Positions 1 to 7,502 of a stretch of DNA of 12,100 nucleotides are shown one piece after another. The stretch is from Ruminococcaceae bacterium UBA5397 (lineage in GTDB: Bacteria; Bacillota; Clostridia; Oscillospirales; Acutalibacteraceae), in contig DHOF01000130.1 in NCBI GenBank assembly GCA_002411615.1, forward strand, positions 1,088 to 13,187, written 5' to 3'. A program made the position numbers and the translations under genes. The notes beneath the pieces are model-generated. The model searched no databases. It was not told where the DNA came from and saw only the letters and a program-made list of their open reading frames with translations. The stretch's first letter is position 1. Each line of letters opens with the position of its first letter.

Positions 1-1198
1 ATTTTTAAGTGTGATCATTGGAGTTTTTATTGGCGGTTTGGTCGGAACGCTTTTTTATTACGCACTCGAATGGTGTACAGATACAAGAAGCACGCATGAA
101 TGGCTGCTGTATTTTTTGCCTCTGGGCGGCCTTCTGATTGTTTGGTTATATCGTTCCTGTGGTGTAGAGAAAAGCCGTGGGACGAATTTGATACTGCTAT
201 CTATTCGGGAGAAAGAACCATTGCCTGCTAAAATGGCACCACTGATTTTTATTTCGACCAGTATTACTCATTTATTTGGCGGTTCTGCCGGCAGAGAAGG
301 CGCTGCATTGCAAATCGGCGGTAGCTTAGGCTATCGATTGGGACGTTTAATGAAGTTGGACGAGAATGCGCTGCATGTGGTAACTATGTGCGGAATGGGC
401 TCTGTTTTTTCAGCGCTATTTGGAATGCCGGTAGTTGCGGCTGTTTTTGCACTGGAAATAACCAGCGTTGGTGTGATGTATTATTCGGCGTTGGTACCAG
501 TTTGTATTTCCTGCTTGCTGGCGTCTGGAATTGCAGAGAGTTTTGGTGCGATTCCAACTCATTTTGTACTGAATGCGTCGGAGCACGGGATCAGTTTGAT
601 TCCAGCGCTGCAAATCGCAGTTCTTGCAGGGCTCTGTGCCTTGGTCGCAATCCTGTTTTGCAGAGCGCTTCGTCTCTTTGGAAAGTTTTATCAGCATTTT
701 TTTCCGAACCCGTATATCCGGGTAGCAGTCGGAGGAGTTCTTGTCATTTTGGTGACACTTTTGACGGGCGTACATGATTACGAGGGAGCCGGCGGAGATA
801 TTATTGAACGTGCGATCGGCGGCGAGGCCAGACCGGAAGCGTTTCTATTAAAAATCATTCTGACAGGGCTTACCTTAGGCGCAGGATTTAAAGGCGGCGA
901 GATTGTGCCAAGCTTCTATATTGGTGCGACATTCGGATGCTGGATGGGCGGACTTTTAGGAATTGACCCAGGAATTGGTGCAGCAGTCGGCCTCGTCTGC
1001 CTATTTTGCGGCGTAGTCAACTGTCCAATTACAGCTTTGTTTTTAAGCTGTTCTCTTTTTGGATATGACACCGCACCATATTTTTTCCTTGCATGTGCAA
1101 TTTCGTACATGCTGTCCGGCTATACAGGGCTTTATTCCGAGCAAACCATTCTATACGGAAAATTTCATGCAAAGTTTATCAATAAAAAAGCAGAATAA
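1..1198 (+). CDS. CLC-family anion transporter, probable fluoride/proton antiporter type (5' partial)
   Basis: A multi-helix membrane protein of the CLC chloride channel/antiporter family, expected to move anions across the cytoplasmic membrane in exchange for protons. The frame is open to base 1. The first possible start (GTG at 11) falls inside the first hydrophobic helix, so the true N-terminus probably lies upstream, off the window. Numbering from base 11, the pore motif GREGAALQ carries the gating glutamate E96, and a second motif, GGEIVP, carries E297. The canonical GSGIP serine motif is absent; a GTNLIL segment occupies that region. From memory, CLC-F fluoride exporters also have GREG-x-x-x-Q, a GGEVTP-like motif with a functional glutamate about 200 residues after the gate, and no GSGIP, so I favour that subgroup. 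No cytoplasmic CBS tail is present. It ends in a terminator shared with the convergent DUF4340 gene. The CLC call is secure; fluoride specificity is inference. Confidence 0.88.
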   Translation, partial: FLSVIIGVFIGGLVGTLFYYALEWCTDTRSTHEWLLYFLPLGGLLIVWLYRSCGVEKSRGTNLILLSIREKEPLPAKMAPLIFISTSITHLFGGSAGREGAALQIGGSLGYRLGRLMKLDENALHVVTMCGMGSVFSALFGMPVVAAVFALEITSVGVMYYSALVPVCISCLLASGIAESFGAIPTHFVLNASEHGISLIPALQIAVLAGLCALVAILFCRALRLFGKFYQHFFPNPYIRVAVGGVLVILVTLLTGVHDYEGAGGDIIERAIGGEARPEAFLLKIILTGLTLGAGFKGGEIVPSFYIGATFGCWMGGLLGIDPGIGAAVGLVCLFCGVVNCPITALFLSCSLFGYDTAPYFFLACAISYMLSGYTGLYSEQTILYGKFHAKFINKKAE

Positions 1199-1200
1199 AT

Positions 1201-1249
1201 AAAAGGCACTCCCCTAGTTGTAATTCATAGGAGAGTGCCTTTTTTATTT
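1201..1249. terminator. Bidirectional rho-independent terminator
   Basis: A 12-bp stem (1205-1216 with 1228-1239) and an 11-nt loop are flanked by A-runs on the left and a T-run on the right (1240-1245). The one imperfect position is a C-A mismatch on the + transcript but a G-U pair on the - transcript, so the hairpin is slightly better for the DUF4340 operon. It serves both convergent genes. The T-run overlaps the stop codon of the - strand gene. Confidence 0.9.
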
Positions 1250-2665
1250 GCACGAGGTAAGAGCTTGGATCACAGGGGTAAAATCAGAACGGTCTAAGTT
1301 GCCAAAAACAGTGCCGTTTACGGCCACTGTTTCCTGTAGATCGGAAACTTTATAAAAGGTATAAATGGTTTTGCTGCCGTCATATCCGGTTAGGGTGAAA
1401 GTCCATTCCGGTGTTCCGGAAACAGACGATCCTTCATCTGCAATTTTTAGGTTTTGAAAACTGCTCCAGAAAGAAAGATAATTGTCACTGCTCGAAAGTG
1501 CGGTTCCATTTAAAGAATAGGTGTACTTATAAGTGGAATTATCTTCTGTAGAACTGTTTTCATCAACTTCACGGGCTGTAGAAAAATTATAAACAGAGCC
1601 GTTTCCTTCCGCTTTTAAAGAAGCGGTGTCTTCTTGCTTTTGAGAGATCGGATTTAGCTGCCGATAGGTCAGAGCAGAAGCGTTGATCCAAGAGGCGCCG
1701 CTGGAAGAAAGCTGATAGATAACCGGTCGGTCGTCCATCATCAAAGCATAACGGCTGTCAGAGAGATTCCCGATTTTAAAGGTGTGACTCTCGCCGTTAA
1801 TTGTAAAGGAAACGACGGAGGCAGGGGAATCGAGGCCATAGCTTTTGAGCTGATCTTTGGTAGGATTCATTAAGGTAACGCTGACAGCGGAAGTGTCACC
1901 CAGTTGATTTCCAAGTGCAGCAATTTTGTCATGATCGCCCGGCTGTCCATTGACGGTGTAACCGTCTCCGGAGGAAGTAGGCAAAATTTCAATCGTGCTG
2001 TTTTTGTTTTTAAGACTCAGCTTTTGGACGGAGACAGAACTGGATGTAGAAGTAAGATTTGTAAGCTGTTTTGAGAGGAAGATCGATTTATCCCCGAGAA
2101 TGGCATCTTCGATTCCGGCAATGTAAATCGTATCACTGCCCTCAAGCTGTACATATCGGCTGGATTCCGAAAGCGGCGGTTGCCCGCCAATCAGAAGGGT
2201 GGCGGTCGATCCGTCTTCATAAGTCATTTTCATGGTTGCCTGCGGATTTTCCAGGCCGAATCCGGAAGTGCTGGAAGTACCGGAAGATACATCGATCGCT
2301 TTCGAAGCGGAGAGCGCACAGCCATTTTGTGCAGCTGCTTTTACAGCGGTAGAATCAAGATCATAGCCAGAAAGCTCTTTGATTGTAAAAACAGGATCAG
2401 TGCTGCCGCCGGAAGACGAGGATTGGGCAGCCAGGGTTCCTGATTCGTCACGGACTAATGTATAGCTGCCGCTGGAATTTTGTACTTCTATCTGGGTTAG
2501 ATTGGAGAGTCCTTGATTCAAAAGCGAAATCTCGGTTGTAGAAACAGAAGAAGAGGCAGAACTGCCCGAACGGTTTCCTAAAAAATTGAGAGCGGCAATC
2601 CCAGCGATCAGAGCCACTGCCCAAATTCCCAGAATCACAAATTTGTTTTTGGGAGAGGATTTCAC
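1244..2665 (-). CDS. DUF4340 domain protein, last gene of a GldF/GldG-type ABC operon
   Basis: A 473-residue protein with one N-terminal membrane segment (about residues 9-29) preceded by a lysine-rich stretch, so most of it should lie outside the membrane. It resembles the DUF4340 family, which commonly follows ABC ATPase, GldF-like and GldG-like genes; the biochemical role is unknown. The exported part is serine-rich (residues 33-43 and 82-88 are low-complexity). It contains a repeated module: FGLENP at 136-141, then a beta-rich stretch ending near IG; YGLDSP at 276-281 with a similar follow-on; and a shorter related stretch near the C-terminus (about 418-473). The start is GTG at 2665, directly abutting the TAA of the upstream gene (2668-2666), with AGGAGG at 2680-2675 and a 9-nt spacer. 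The abutment implies translational coupling. It may be a periplasm-like-face partner of the GldG-type protein (inference). Confidence 0.82.
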   Translation of the reverse strand: MKSSPKNKFVILGIWAVALIAGIAALNFLGNRSGSSASSSVSTTEISLLNQGLSNLTQIEVQNSSGSYTLVRDESGTLAAQSSSSGGSTDPVFTIKELSGYDLDSTAVKAAAQNGCALSASKAIDVSSGTSSTSGFGLENPQATMKMTYEDGSTATLLIGGQPPLSESSRYVQLEGSDTIYIAGIEDAILGDKSIFLSKQLTNLTSTSSSVSVQKLSLKNKNSTIEILPTSSGDGYTVNGQPGDHDKIAALGNQLGDTSAVSVTLMNPTKDQLKSYGLDSPASVVSFTINGESHTFKIGNLSDSRYALMMDDRPVIYQLSSSGASWINASALTYRQLNPISQKQEDTASLKAEGNGSVYNFSTAREVDENSSTEDNSTYKYTYSLNGTALSSSDNYLSFWSSFQNLKIADEGSSVSGTPEWTFTLTGYDGSKTIYTFYKVSDLQETVAVNGTVFGNLDRSDFTPVIQALTSCK

Positions 2666-4246
2666 TTATAGACGCCTCCTCTTGCGGTAAACCACAATTC
2701 CGGCGACTGCAAAGCACATTGGAATCAAAAGGGTAAAGACACCGATTCCCAGAAAATGAATCGCACCGGCAGGAATCGAAATATCCATGGTGTTGGTTTG
2801 CACAGATTTTGTGGGGATCGTGCCGCTGTCATTGCTGCCGGTCATGTAGCGCGCAAGATCAGCGGTCCAGGTCGAATTGTTAAAGGTACTGGAGTTGACA
2901 ATTCCGTCCACAAAGAAAGGAGAACTGCCCAGAGCTACTACATTTGCGTGATAATCGTTTCCGTTAGAAGAGACGGTACTCTGCGCAAGAACGGCAATAT
3001 CAAACGCCTGCTGATTGTTTTTCTCCTCACCGGTTGCCTGTTGATCCATGCTCAGCGCATAACAGGTAGATGAAGTTTTCATTAAAGAATACGTTTTGAT
3101 TCCATTTTGTTCGGAGAAAAGCAAATTGAAAGGAACGCTCGCAGGAGCAATCAAAAGGTTATAAGAATGGTTGCTGTTAAGCGTTACACTGCTTTGCGCC
3201 TGTGCTAGAAGATAGGTTGGGTCTTGGCTCAAATACTTTTGTGAATTGCTTTCAGCAACATAATTGCGCTGCGGTTCAATGCCCCATTCTTTTAGGAGTG
3301 CTGTCAAATTCGGCATTGCAGATTGATTGGGGTAGAATGTCACCGCAAGGCCGCGGTCAACAGCGCGGGAAGAATCTTTCAGATAGGATTCCAGTTTTTC
3401 AACCTCATCGGTTGTTAGATCATTAGAAGGGGTAGCAAGAACAATCAGTTGAGTATTATCTGGAATTGCATCAGTCAAAAGACTAAAAGATTTTGTTTCA
3501 AAATTGCTGCCGGAAAGAATTTTTCCCATCGCGGTAGTATCAAGCTGCTCCTGGTGCCCTGTATCAAAGGCAACAATGGGCAGAGTATTTGCATTTACGT
3601 TGTTGATTGCACTGGCTAGTGTGGAATCCACCAGAGAATAGATGGCGGTAGAGCCGGTGTAGTCAGAGCTGATGTTAAATAAGTCGGTATAGGCGATATG
3701 ACGGTATCGGCTGGCAGTTTTGATGATAATATCTCCGGCGGAAAGCTTTTCACTGGAATATCCGGAAGCAAAACTGGGGTCGGTATCGAGATCTTTATAC
3801 GAAATCTTGATATTGGGATTCATCTCTGTCATTTTGGCGCAGAGATTCGCGACTTGGCTGTATTTGATGCCATAGTTTGAAAGAATCTCGTCACCTTTTA
3901 CCTGAGCTTCTGAAGCTAGAATATAAATATCAGTCTCCTGAGAGACGTTTTTCACCACATCTTTTGTAGTATCGCTTAGAGAATTAAGCCCGCCGGTAGT
4001 CATATCCAAATTAAGGCTGGGATACTTTTGAACCAGTATGCTGGCAAAAACATTCAGCAATACCAAAACGGCAAGAAGTCCAACGGTAAATACATTGGCG
4101 GCGGTACCGTGTCGGAATTTTGGAGAGCGGAGAGTCTCTTTTAAAGGTTTGTGGAAAGCCTTTTTCTGAGCCTTGACCGCTTCTTTTTTTGCTTTCTTAG
4201 CTGCTTTTTGAGCGGCTTTTTCCTGAGGATCTTTTGTACTTTTCAT
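2666..4246 (-). CDS. GldG-like ABC transporter auxiliary membrane protein
   Basis: A 526-residue protein of the GldG / ABC-type uncharacterised transport auxiliary family (a gliding-motility name, but common in non-gliding Firmicutes). It begins with a very basic Lys/Ala-rich segment (residues 2-45), probably a cytoplasmic amphipathic helix. A membrane helix follows at about 51-72, then a large extracytoplasmic domain of about 425 residues, and a C-terminal helix at about 499-520 ending in RKRRR. It has no Walker motifs and is not itself an ATPase. The usual partner is the GldF-type permease encoded just upstream. I chose ATG at 4246 rather than GTG at 4255 because that GTG overlaps the AGGAGG ribosome site (4260-4255), while the ATG has an 8-nt spacer. 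The stop abuts the DUF4340 start. The substrate of the complex is not evident; proposals for GldFG-type systems include export or surface assembly. Confidence 0.85.
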   Translation of the reverse strand: MKSTKDPQEKAAQKAAKKAKKEAVKAQKKAFHKPLKETLRSPKFRHGTAANVFTVGLLAVLVLLNVFASILVQKYPSLNLDMTTGGLNSLSDTTKDVVKNVSQETDIYILASEAQVKGDEILSNYGIKYSQVANLCAKMTEMNPNIKISYKDLDTDPSFASGYSSEKLSAGDIIIKTASRYRHIAYTDLFNISSDYTGSTAIYSLVDSTLASAINNVNANTLPIVAFDTGHQEQLDTTAMGKILSGSNFETKSFSLLTDAIPDNTQLIVLATPSNDLTTDEVEKLESYLKDSSRAVDRGLAVTFYPNQSAMPNLTALLKEWGIEPQRNYVAESNSQKYLSQDPTYLLAQAQSSVTLNSNHSYNLLIAPASVPFNLLFSEQNGIKTYSLMKTSSTCYALSMDQQATGEEKNNQQAFDIAVLAQSTVSSNGNDYHANVVALGSSPFFVDGIVNSSTFNNSTWTADLARYMTGSNDSGTIPTKSVQTNTMDISIPAGAIHFLGIGVFTLLIPMCFAVAGIVVYRKRRRL

Positions 4247-4254
4247 CGAGTACA

Positions 4255-4260
4255 CCTCCT
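4255..4260 (-). promoter_or_regulatory. Shine-Dalgarno that decides the GldG-like start
   Basis: AGGAGG on the - strand overlaps the last base of the permease TAA stop (4262-4260) and lies 8 nt before ATG 4246. It rules out the in-frame GTG at 4255-4253, whose first base belongs to this site. Confidence 0.85.
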
Positions 4261-4964
4261 TAGTTCCAGCGGCGGCCTTCCAGACGACGTGCCGTCAGGA
4301 AGACAAAAGCCGCAGCGACCGACAGGAAAAAGACCAGTGAAGAAAGGTCAAAGACGCCGGAAGTAAATGTTTTATAGCGGGTGTTAAAGGAAATCCAGCT
4401 GATGATCTGAGTGACGACCGTATTGCTCACGATCGAGCTGATTTGGTCGATCACCATCAAAAAAACTGCAACCCCCATCGAGCTGATGGCGGCAACAATC
4501 TGGTTTTCGGTCAGTGAAGAGAGAAACATGCTGATAGCGATCATGGCAGCGCCATAGAAAAGGGTGCCGAGAATGTTGCCAAAGATAATGGCCCAGTTAG
4601 GCGATGAGAAAATACCGATTACGAGGGCAGGAATCAGAGATCCCACCAGAGAAATGGCAAACACCAATAATGCTGCCAGAAACTTTCCGAAAGCGATTGC
4701 ATAGGTGCCGACCGGTGCTGTTAAAAGAGCCTGATCAGTTTTGTTTTTTCGCTCTTCGCTGAAACTTCTCATCGTAATGATCGGAATGACCAGCATGTTA
4801 AAAAGAAACATGGAGCTGTATACGCTCGAAATGTAAGTAGAAGTCTGTAAAAGCAGAACATTGTAATAGAAAAATCCATAGAGTGCTAACAAAACGCCGA
4901 TACAGACATAGGCAATCGGAGAATGAAAATAGGAATTGAGTTCCCTTTTGAAAATTGCTCTCAT
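4260..4964 (-). CDS. ABC-2 type permease, GldF-like
   Basis: A 234-residue integral membrane protein with about six hydrophobic helices (roughly residues 17-40, 50-66, 88-112, 118-148, 155-175 and 205-226). The conserved cytoplasmic motif SEERKNKTDQALLTAPV, at about 69-85, is typical of ABC-2 permeases of the GldF/NosY group and is thought to contact the ATPase. It should form the transmembrane channel with the ATPase encoded immediately upstream, probably as a dimer. The ATG overlaps the ATPase stop in an ATGA arrangement (4964-4961), indicating translational coupling. A GGGAG ribosome site lies about 9 nt upstream, inside the ATPase gene. The short length and lack of a large exterior loop fit the split arrangement in which GldG and DUF4340 supply the exterior domains. 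Direction is presumably export, as is general for ABC-2 systems; the substrate is unknown. Confidence 0.88.
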   Translation of the reverse strand: MRAIFKRELNSYFHSPIAYVCIGVLLALYGFFYYNVLLLQTSTYISSVYSSMFLFNMLVIPIITMRSFSEERKNKTDQALLTAPVGTYAIAFGKFLAALLVFAISLVGSLIPALVIGIFSSPNWAIIFGNILGTLFYGAAMIAISMFLSSLTENQIVAAISSMGVAVFLMVIDQISSIVSNTVVTQIISWISFNTRYKTFTSGVFDLSSLVFFLSVAAAFVFLTARRLEGRRWN

Positions 4965-5965
4965 TCTTGCTCACTCCCTTCTTTAGAGGCGGCGGAAGGT
5001 ACAGGTGATGGATCATTTTTAGGCAGTAAATGTCCATCATCATATTCGCCGCTTGTCAGGCGCAGAAAGACTTGTTCCAGACTCTGCTCATGAGAATGAA
5101 GATCCAGAATGGGCCAATCCTGTTCTTTGCAGAGAGAAAAAATTTCTCTGCGGGCGTCGTCTTTTTCTTCGATCGAGAAAAGGCAGGAACCGTTTTCCCG
5201 ACGTTCGGAGCAAATTGCTACCTTTACAGAAGGCAGCTTTCGTAAGGCGGAAAGCGCTTCGTCGCGCGGTGCTTGTAAGATCAGCTGCAGATGAGGTTTT
5301 TCCATGCTTTCACAAAGTGATTCCGGATTTCCGTCAGCTACGAGGCGCCCGTGATTGACGACGAGAATCCGAGAGCAGGTCGCTTCAATTTCCGGGAGAA
5401 TATGGGAAGAAAGCAGTACCGTATGTTCTTTTCCAAGCTCTTTAATGAAATTTCGAATCTCAATAATTTGCTTGGGGTCAAGTCCAACAGTGGGTTCGTC
5501 TAAAATGAGCAGCGGAGGATCACCGAGCAGTGCCTGTGCGAGCCCCACCCGCTGACGATATCCTTTGGAAAGGTTCGCAATCAGCCGGGAAGAGACATCC
5601 CAAATACCCGATTCTTTGCAGATTTGTTTAATATGTTCTTCTTTTGGCATTCGAATTTTTTTGAGGTCAAAAACAAAGCTGAGATATTCGCGCACGGTCA
5701 TATCCATATAGAGTGGGGGCATTTCCGGAAGATATCCAATCAGCGATTTTGCCTGGTTGGGTTCGTCCAGAATATTGTGGCCGCCGATGAGGACCGTTCC
5801 GTCGGTTGCAGAAAGGTATCCGGTCAAAATATTCATGGTGGTGGATTTTCCCGCACCATTTGGGCCTAAAAAACCGACGACACCGCTGCCTTCCACTGAA
5901 AAGGTGATATCATCGAGGGCCGTAAAAAGACCGTATCGTTTGGAAAGGTGACTGACGTTAATCAA
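4961..5965 (-). CDS. ABC transporter ATP-binding protein (GldA/CcmA-like) driving the GldF/GldG system
   Basis: A 334-residue cytoplasmic ATPase of the ABC-2 exporter class. Numbered from the TTG at 5965, it has Walker A GPNGAGKST (34-42), a GYLPE motif replacing the usual Q-loop glutamine with glutamate (normal for this subfamily), signature LSKGYRQ (132-138), Walker B LLILDE (152-157) and the H-loop histidine (188). About 110 C-terminal residues follow, ending in an LEQVFLRLT stretch typical of these ATPases and then a hydrophilic Pro/Ser/Glu tail. It should dimerise and power the GldF-like permease, whose start overlaps its stop by 4 nt. The longest frame begins with GTG at 5977, but that codon lies within the AAGGAG ribosome site (5982-5977). 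TTG at 5965, with an 11-nt spacer, gives MINVSHLSKRYG, a typical ABC N-terminus. It is the first gene of the four-gene operon. Confidence 0.9.
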   Translation of the reverse strand: MINVSHLSKRYGLFTALDDITFSVEGSGVVGFLGPNGAGKSTTMNILTGYLSATDGTVLIGGHNILDEPNQAKSLIGYLPEMPPLYMDMTVREYLSFVFDLKKIRMPKEEHIKQICKESGIWDVSSRLIANLSKGYRQRVGLAQALLGDPPLLILDEPTVGLDPKQIIEIRNFIKELGKEHTVLLSSHILPEIEATCSRILVVNHGRLVADGNPESLCESMEKPHLQLILQAPRDEALSALRKLPSVKVAICSERRENGSCLFSIEEKDDARREIFSLCKEQDWPILDLHSHEQSLEQVFLRLTSGEYDDGHLLPKNDPSPVPSAASKEGSEQE

Positions 5966-5976
5966 TCTGGAATTCA

Positions 5977-5982
5977 CTCCTT
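5977..5982 (-). promoter_or_regulatory. Shine-Dalgarno of the ABC ATPase gene
   Basis: AAGGAG on the - strand, 11 nt before TTG 5965. It contains the first base of the alternative GTG (5977-5975), which therefore cannot be the main start. The spacer is somewhat long, so the TTG choice is probable, not certain. Confidence 0.65.
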
Positions 5983-5993
5983 TTTGATGTGGG

Positions 5994-6012
5994 GAAACTT
6001 TATAAAAGTTTC
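5994..6012. promoter_or_regulatory. Inverted repeat in the leader of the ABC operon, candidate operator
   Basis: GAAACTTT-ATA-AAAGTTTC is a perfect 8-bp inverted repeat with a 3-base centre. It lies between the presumed -10 (6036-6031, - strand) and the ribosome site of the ABC ATPase gene. A further half-site, AAGTTTC, occurs at 6061-6067. The symmetry and position suggest a repressor site or a small leader hairpin; neither is proven. Confidence 0.45.
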
Positions 6013-6030
6013 GGGCACAGATTAATTTCT

Positions 6031-6036
6031 ATTATA
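6031..6036 (-). promoter_or_regulatory. Probable -10 element of the ABC/GldFG/DUF4340 operon
   Basis: A consensus TATAAT on the - strand lies about 65 nt upstream of the TTG start. No convincing -35 is present at 16-18 nt (the hexamer there is ACGTAA or CACGTA), so the promoter may need an activator, or the true promoter may be elsewhere in the divergent region. Confidence 0.4.
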
Positions 6037-6092
6037 AAAATGCTATCTGAACATTACGTGAAGTTTCCGTGATTCCTAAAGTTGGGTTTTGC

Positions 6093-6121
6093 TTGACGGA
6101 AACAGCGTCACCGTTTAAAAT
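6093..6121 (+). promoter_or_regulatory. Sigma-A-type promoter of the DUF1015 gene
   Basis: TTGACG (6093-6098), a 17-nt spacer and TAAAAT (6116-6121) lie about 44 nt before the ATG. The -35 sits within a 5-bp inverted repeat, TGACG (6094-6098) and CGTCA (6106-6110), which could bind a regulator. The promoter lies inside the longest possible reading frame (GTG 6069), so the gene starts downstream of it. Confidence 0.75.
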
Positions 6122-6148
6122 AGAGTATATAAAAGTTCAAAAAACAGT

Positions 6149-6154
6149 AGGAGG
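6149..6154 (+). promoter_or_regulatory. Shine-Dalgarno of the DUF1015 gene
   Basis: AGGAGG lies 10 nt before ATG 6165. With the promoter at 6093-6121 it selects the start and excludes the upstream GTG. Confidence 0.85.
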
Positions 6155-6164
6155 GTTACAGTGT

Positions 6165-7436
6165 ATGGCAATTATCAAACCATTTCGAGCACTTCGCTAT
6201 ACAGATCAGGCAGGAAAAATTGCGGAATTAACCTGTCCACCTTATGATATCATCAGTGAAGAGCAGCGAAAAGCCTATCTTGACGAAAATTCTAAAAATG
6301 TAATTCGTCTGGAATTGCCGAAAGGCGAAGATCCTTATGGAGAGGCCGGACGCACGCTTGATACTTGGCTCAAAGACGGCATTCTCCGCGAGGATACTCA
6401 GCCGGGGATTTATATTTATGAAGAGGAATTTAAAGCTTACGGCGAAACAAAGAAAATTAAGGGCTTGATTTGCCGGGTTAAGCTGATTGAATTTGATAAA
6501 GGCGTCATTTTGCCGCATGAGGAGACGCTCAGCAAGGCAAAAGAGGATCGCTTTCAGCTTATGAAAGCGACACACTGTAATTTCAGCCAGATTTATTCCC
6601 TTTATATGGACGAACAGCATAAGACAAAATCCAGAATCGATGCGCTTTCTAAGGATACGCCGCGGTATGAATTTTTTGACGGAAATGTAACGCACCGGAT
6701 GTGGATTGTCAATGATCCGGTTGCAATCGAGGCAATCTGTGATGATTTTTCCATGAGAAAACTTTATATTGCAGACGGTCATCACCGCTATGAAACAGCG
6801 CTCAATTTCCGCAACTGGTGCCGGGAACAGGGTGTGATTTCACCGGAACCGGATTACTGCATGATGATGCTGGTAGATATGGAGAATGAAGGGCTGGTCG
6901 TTTTCCCGACCCATCGTTTGATCCATGACCTTCCGAATTTTGATGAGAAAAAACTTCTAAAGGACTGTGAGCAGGAATTTCGGGTGACCTCTTATGAAGG
7001 AACCGACAAGATTGGGCCGGCGTTAAACGAATGTTACCAGAAGGGCGAAAAAGCGTTTGCCTGTTACTGCGGCGGCGAAAGCTGGAATCTGCTTGTCTTA
7101 AAGGACCCTGCTGTGATGAAGACCTATCTGCCGGAAAAATCAAAAGCGAGTCAGGAACTTGATGTTGCAGTGCTCCATACGATGATCCTCCAAAAATATA
7201 TGGGGATTGACAAAGAAAACATGGCAAAGCAGATCAATCTGTCTTATACCCGCGATTTAGAAGAAGCACTCGAAAGTGTGCGGCAGAAAAAGAGCCAGTG
7301 TGCATTTTTGATGAATCCGACCCGTGTAACGGAGATTCGTGACGTAGCGGCTGCCGGAGAAAAAATGCCCCAAAAATCCACTTATTTTTATCCAAAGCTG
7401 ATTACCGGTCTTGCGATGAACAAGATGGATTTTTAA
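6165..7436 (+). CDS. DUF1015 family protein
   Basis: A 423-residue soluble, probably cytoplasmic protein of the DUF1015 (COG4198) family, widespread in Firmicutes and archaea. Seen in the sequence: the N-terminal MAIIKPFRALRY block, CPPYD (24-28), NVIRLELP, and the hallmark DGHHRYE motif (204-210). The DGHHR element recalls the ParB-like / free-serine-kinase fold, and family members often sit beside serine biosynthesis genes, so a kinase or nucleotide-binding role is possible (inference). No serine gene is adjacent here. The start is ATG 6165, supported by AGGAGG and a near-consensus promoter. The longer frame from GTG 6069 would add 32 residues spanning the promoter and matching nothing typical. 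Length is normal for the family and the ORF is intact. The gene is monocistronic, divergent from the ABC operon and convergent with the CYTH gene. Confidence 0.87.
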   Translation: MAIIKPFRALRYTDQAGKIAELTCPPYDIISEEQRKAYLDENSKNVIRLELPKGEDPYGEAGRTLDTWLKDGILREDTQPGIYIYEEEFKAYGETKKIKGLICRVKLIEFDKGVILPHEETLSKAKEDRFQLMKATHCNFSQIYSLYMDEQHKTKSRIDALSKDTPRYEFFDGNVTHRMWIVNDPVAIEAICDDFSMRKLYIADGHHRYETALNFRNWCREQGVISPEPDYCMMMLVDMENEGLVVFPTHRLIHDLPNFDEKKLLKDCEQEFRVTSYEGTDKIGPALNECYQKGEKAFACYCGGESWNLLVLKDPAVMKTYLPEKSKASQELDVAVLHTMILQKYMGIDKENMAKQINLSYTRDLEEALESVRQKKSQCAFLMNPTRVTEIRDVAAAGEKMPQKSTYFYPKLITGLAMNKMDF

Positions 7437-7461
7437 TCATGAAAAAGTAAAAAAGTCTTAG

Positions 7462-7496
7462 AAAAGCGTGTGTCGGTTTTGGCACACGCTTTTTTT
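7462..7496. terminator. Bidirectional rho-independent terminator
   Basis: The 8-bp stem AGCGTGTG (7465-7472) / CACACGCT (7483-7490) has a 10-nt loop. It can be extended by flanking A-T pairs and is followed by a T-run (7490-7496). It sits between the convergent DUF1015 and CYTH genes and can serve both, as the other strand also leaves a short T-run. Confidence 0.9.
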
Positions 7497-7502
7497 GCTT
7501 TT

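Noticed and set aside
388..777. Open frame of 129 codons on the + strand inside the CLC gene, and a 119-codon antisense frame at 416-775
   Set aside because: Both lie wholly within the well-supported CLC frame, lack ribosome sites and have Cys/Ser/Arg-rich compositions typical of shadow frames.
5994..6012. The TATAAA core of the inverted repeat as a second -10 for the ABC operon
   Set aside because: No -35-like hexamer lies 16-18 nt upstream on the - strand, and the perfect symmetry is better explained as an operator or hairpin.
6228..6785. 185-codon antisense frame in the DUF1015 gene
   Set aside because: It mirrors the codons of the conserved DUF1015 protein, has no ribosome site or promoter, and resembles no family.
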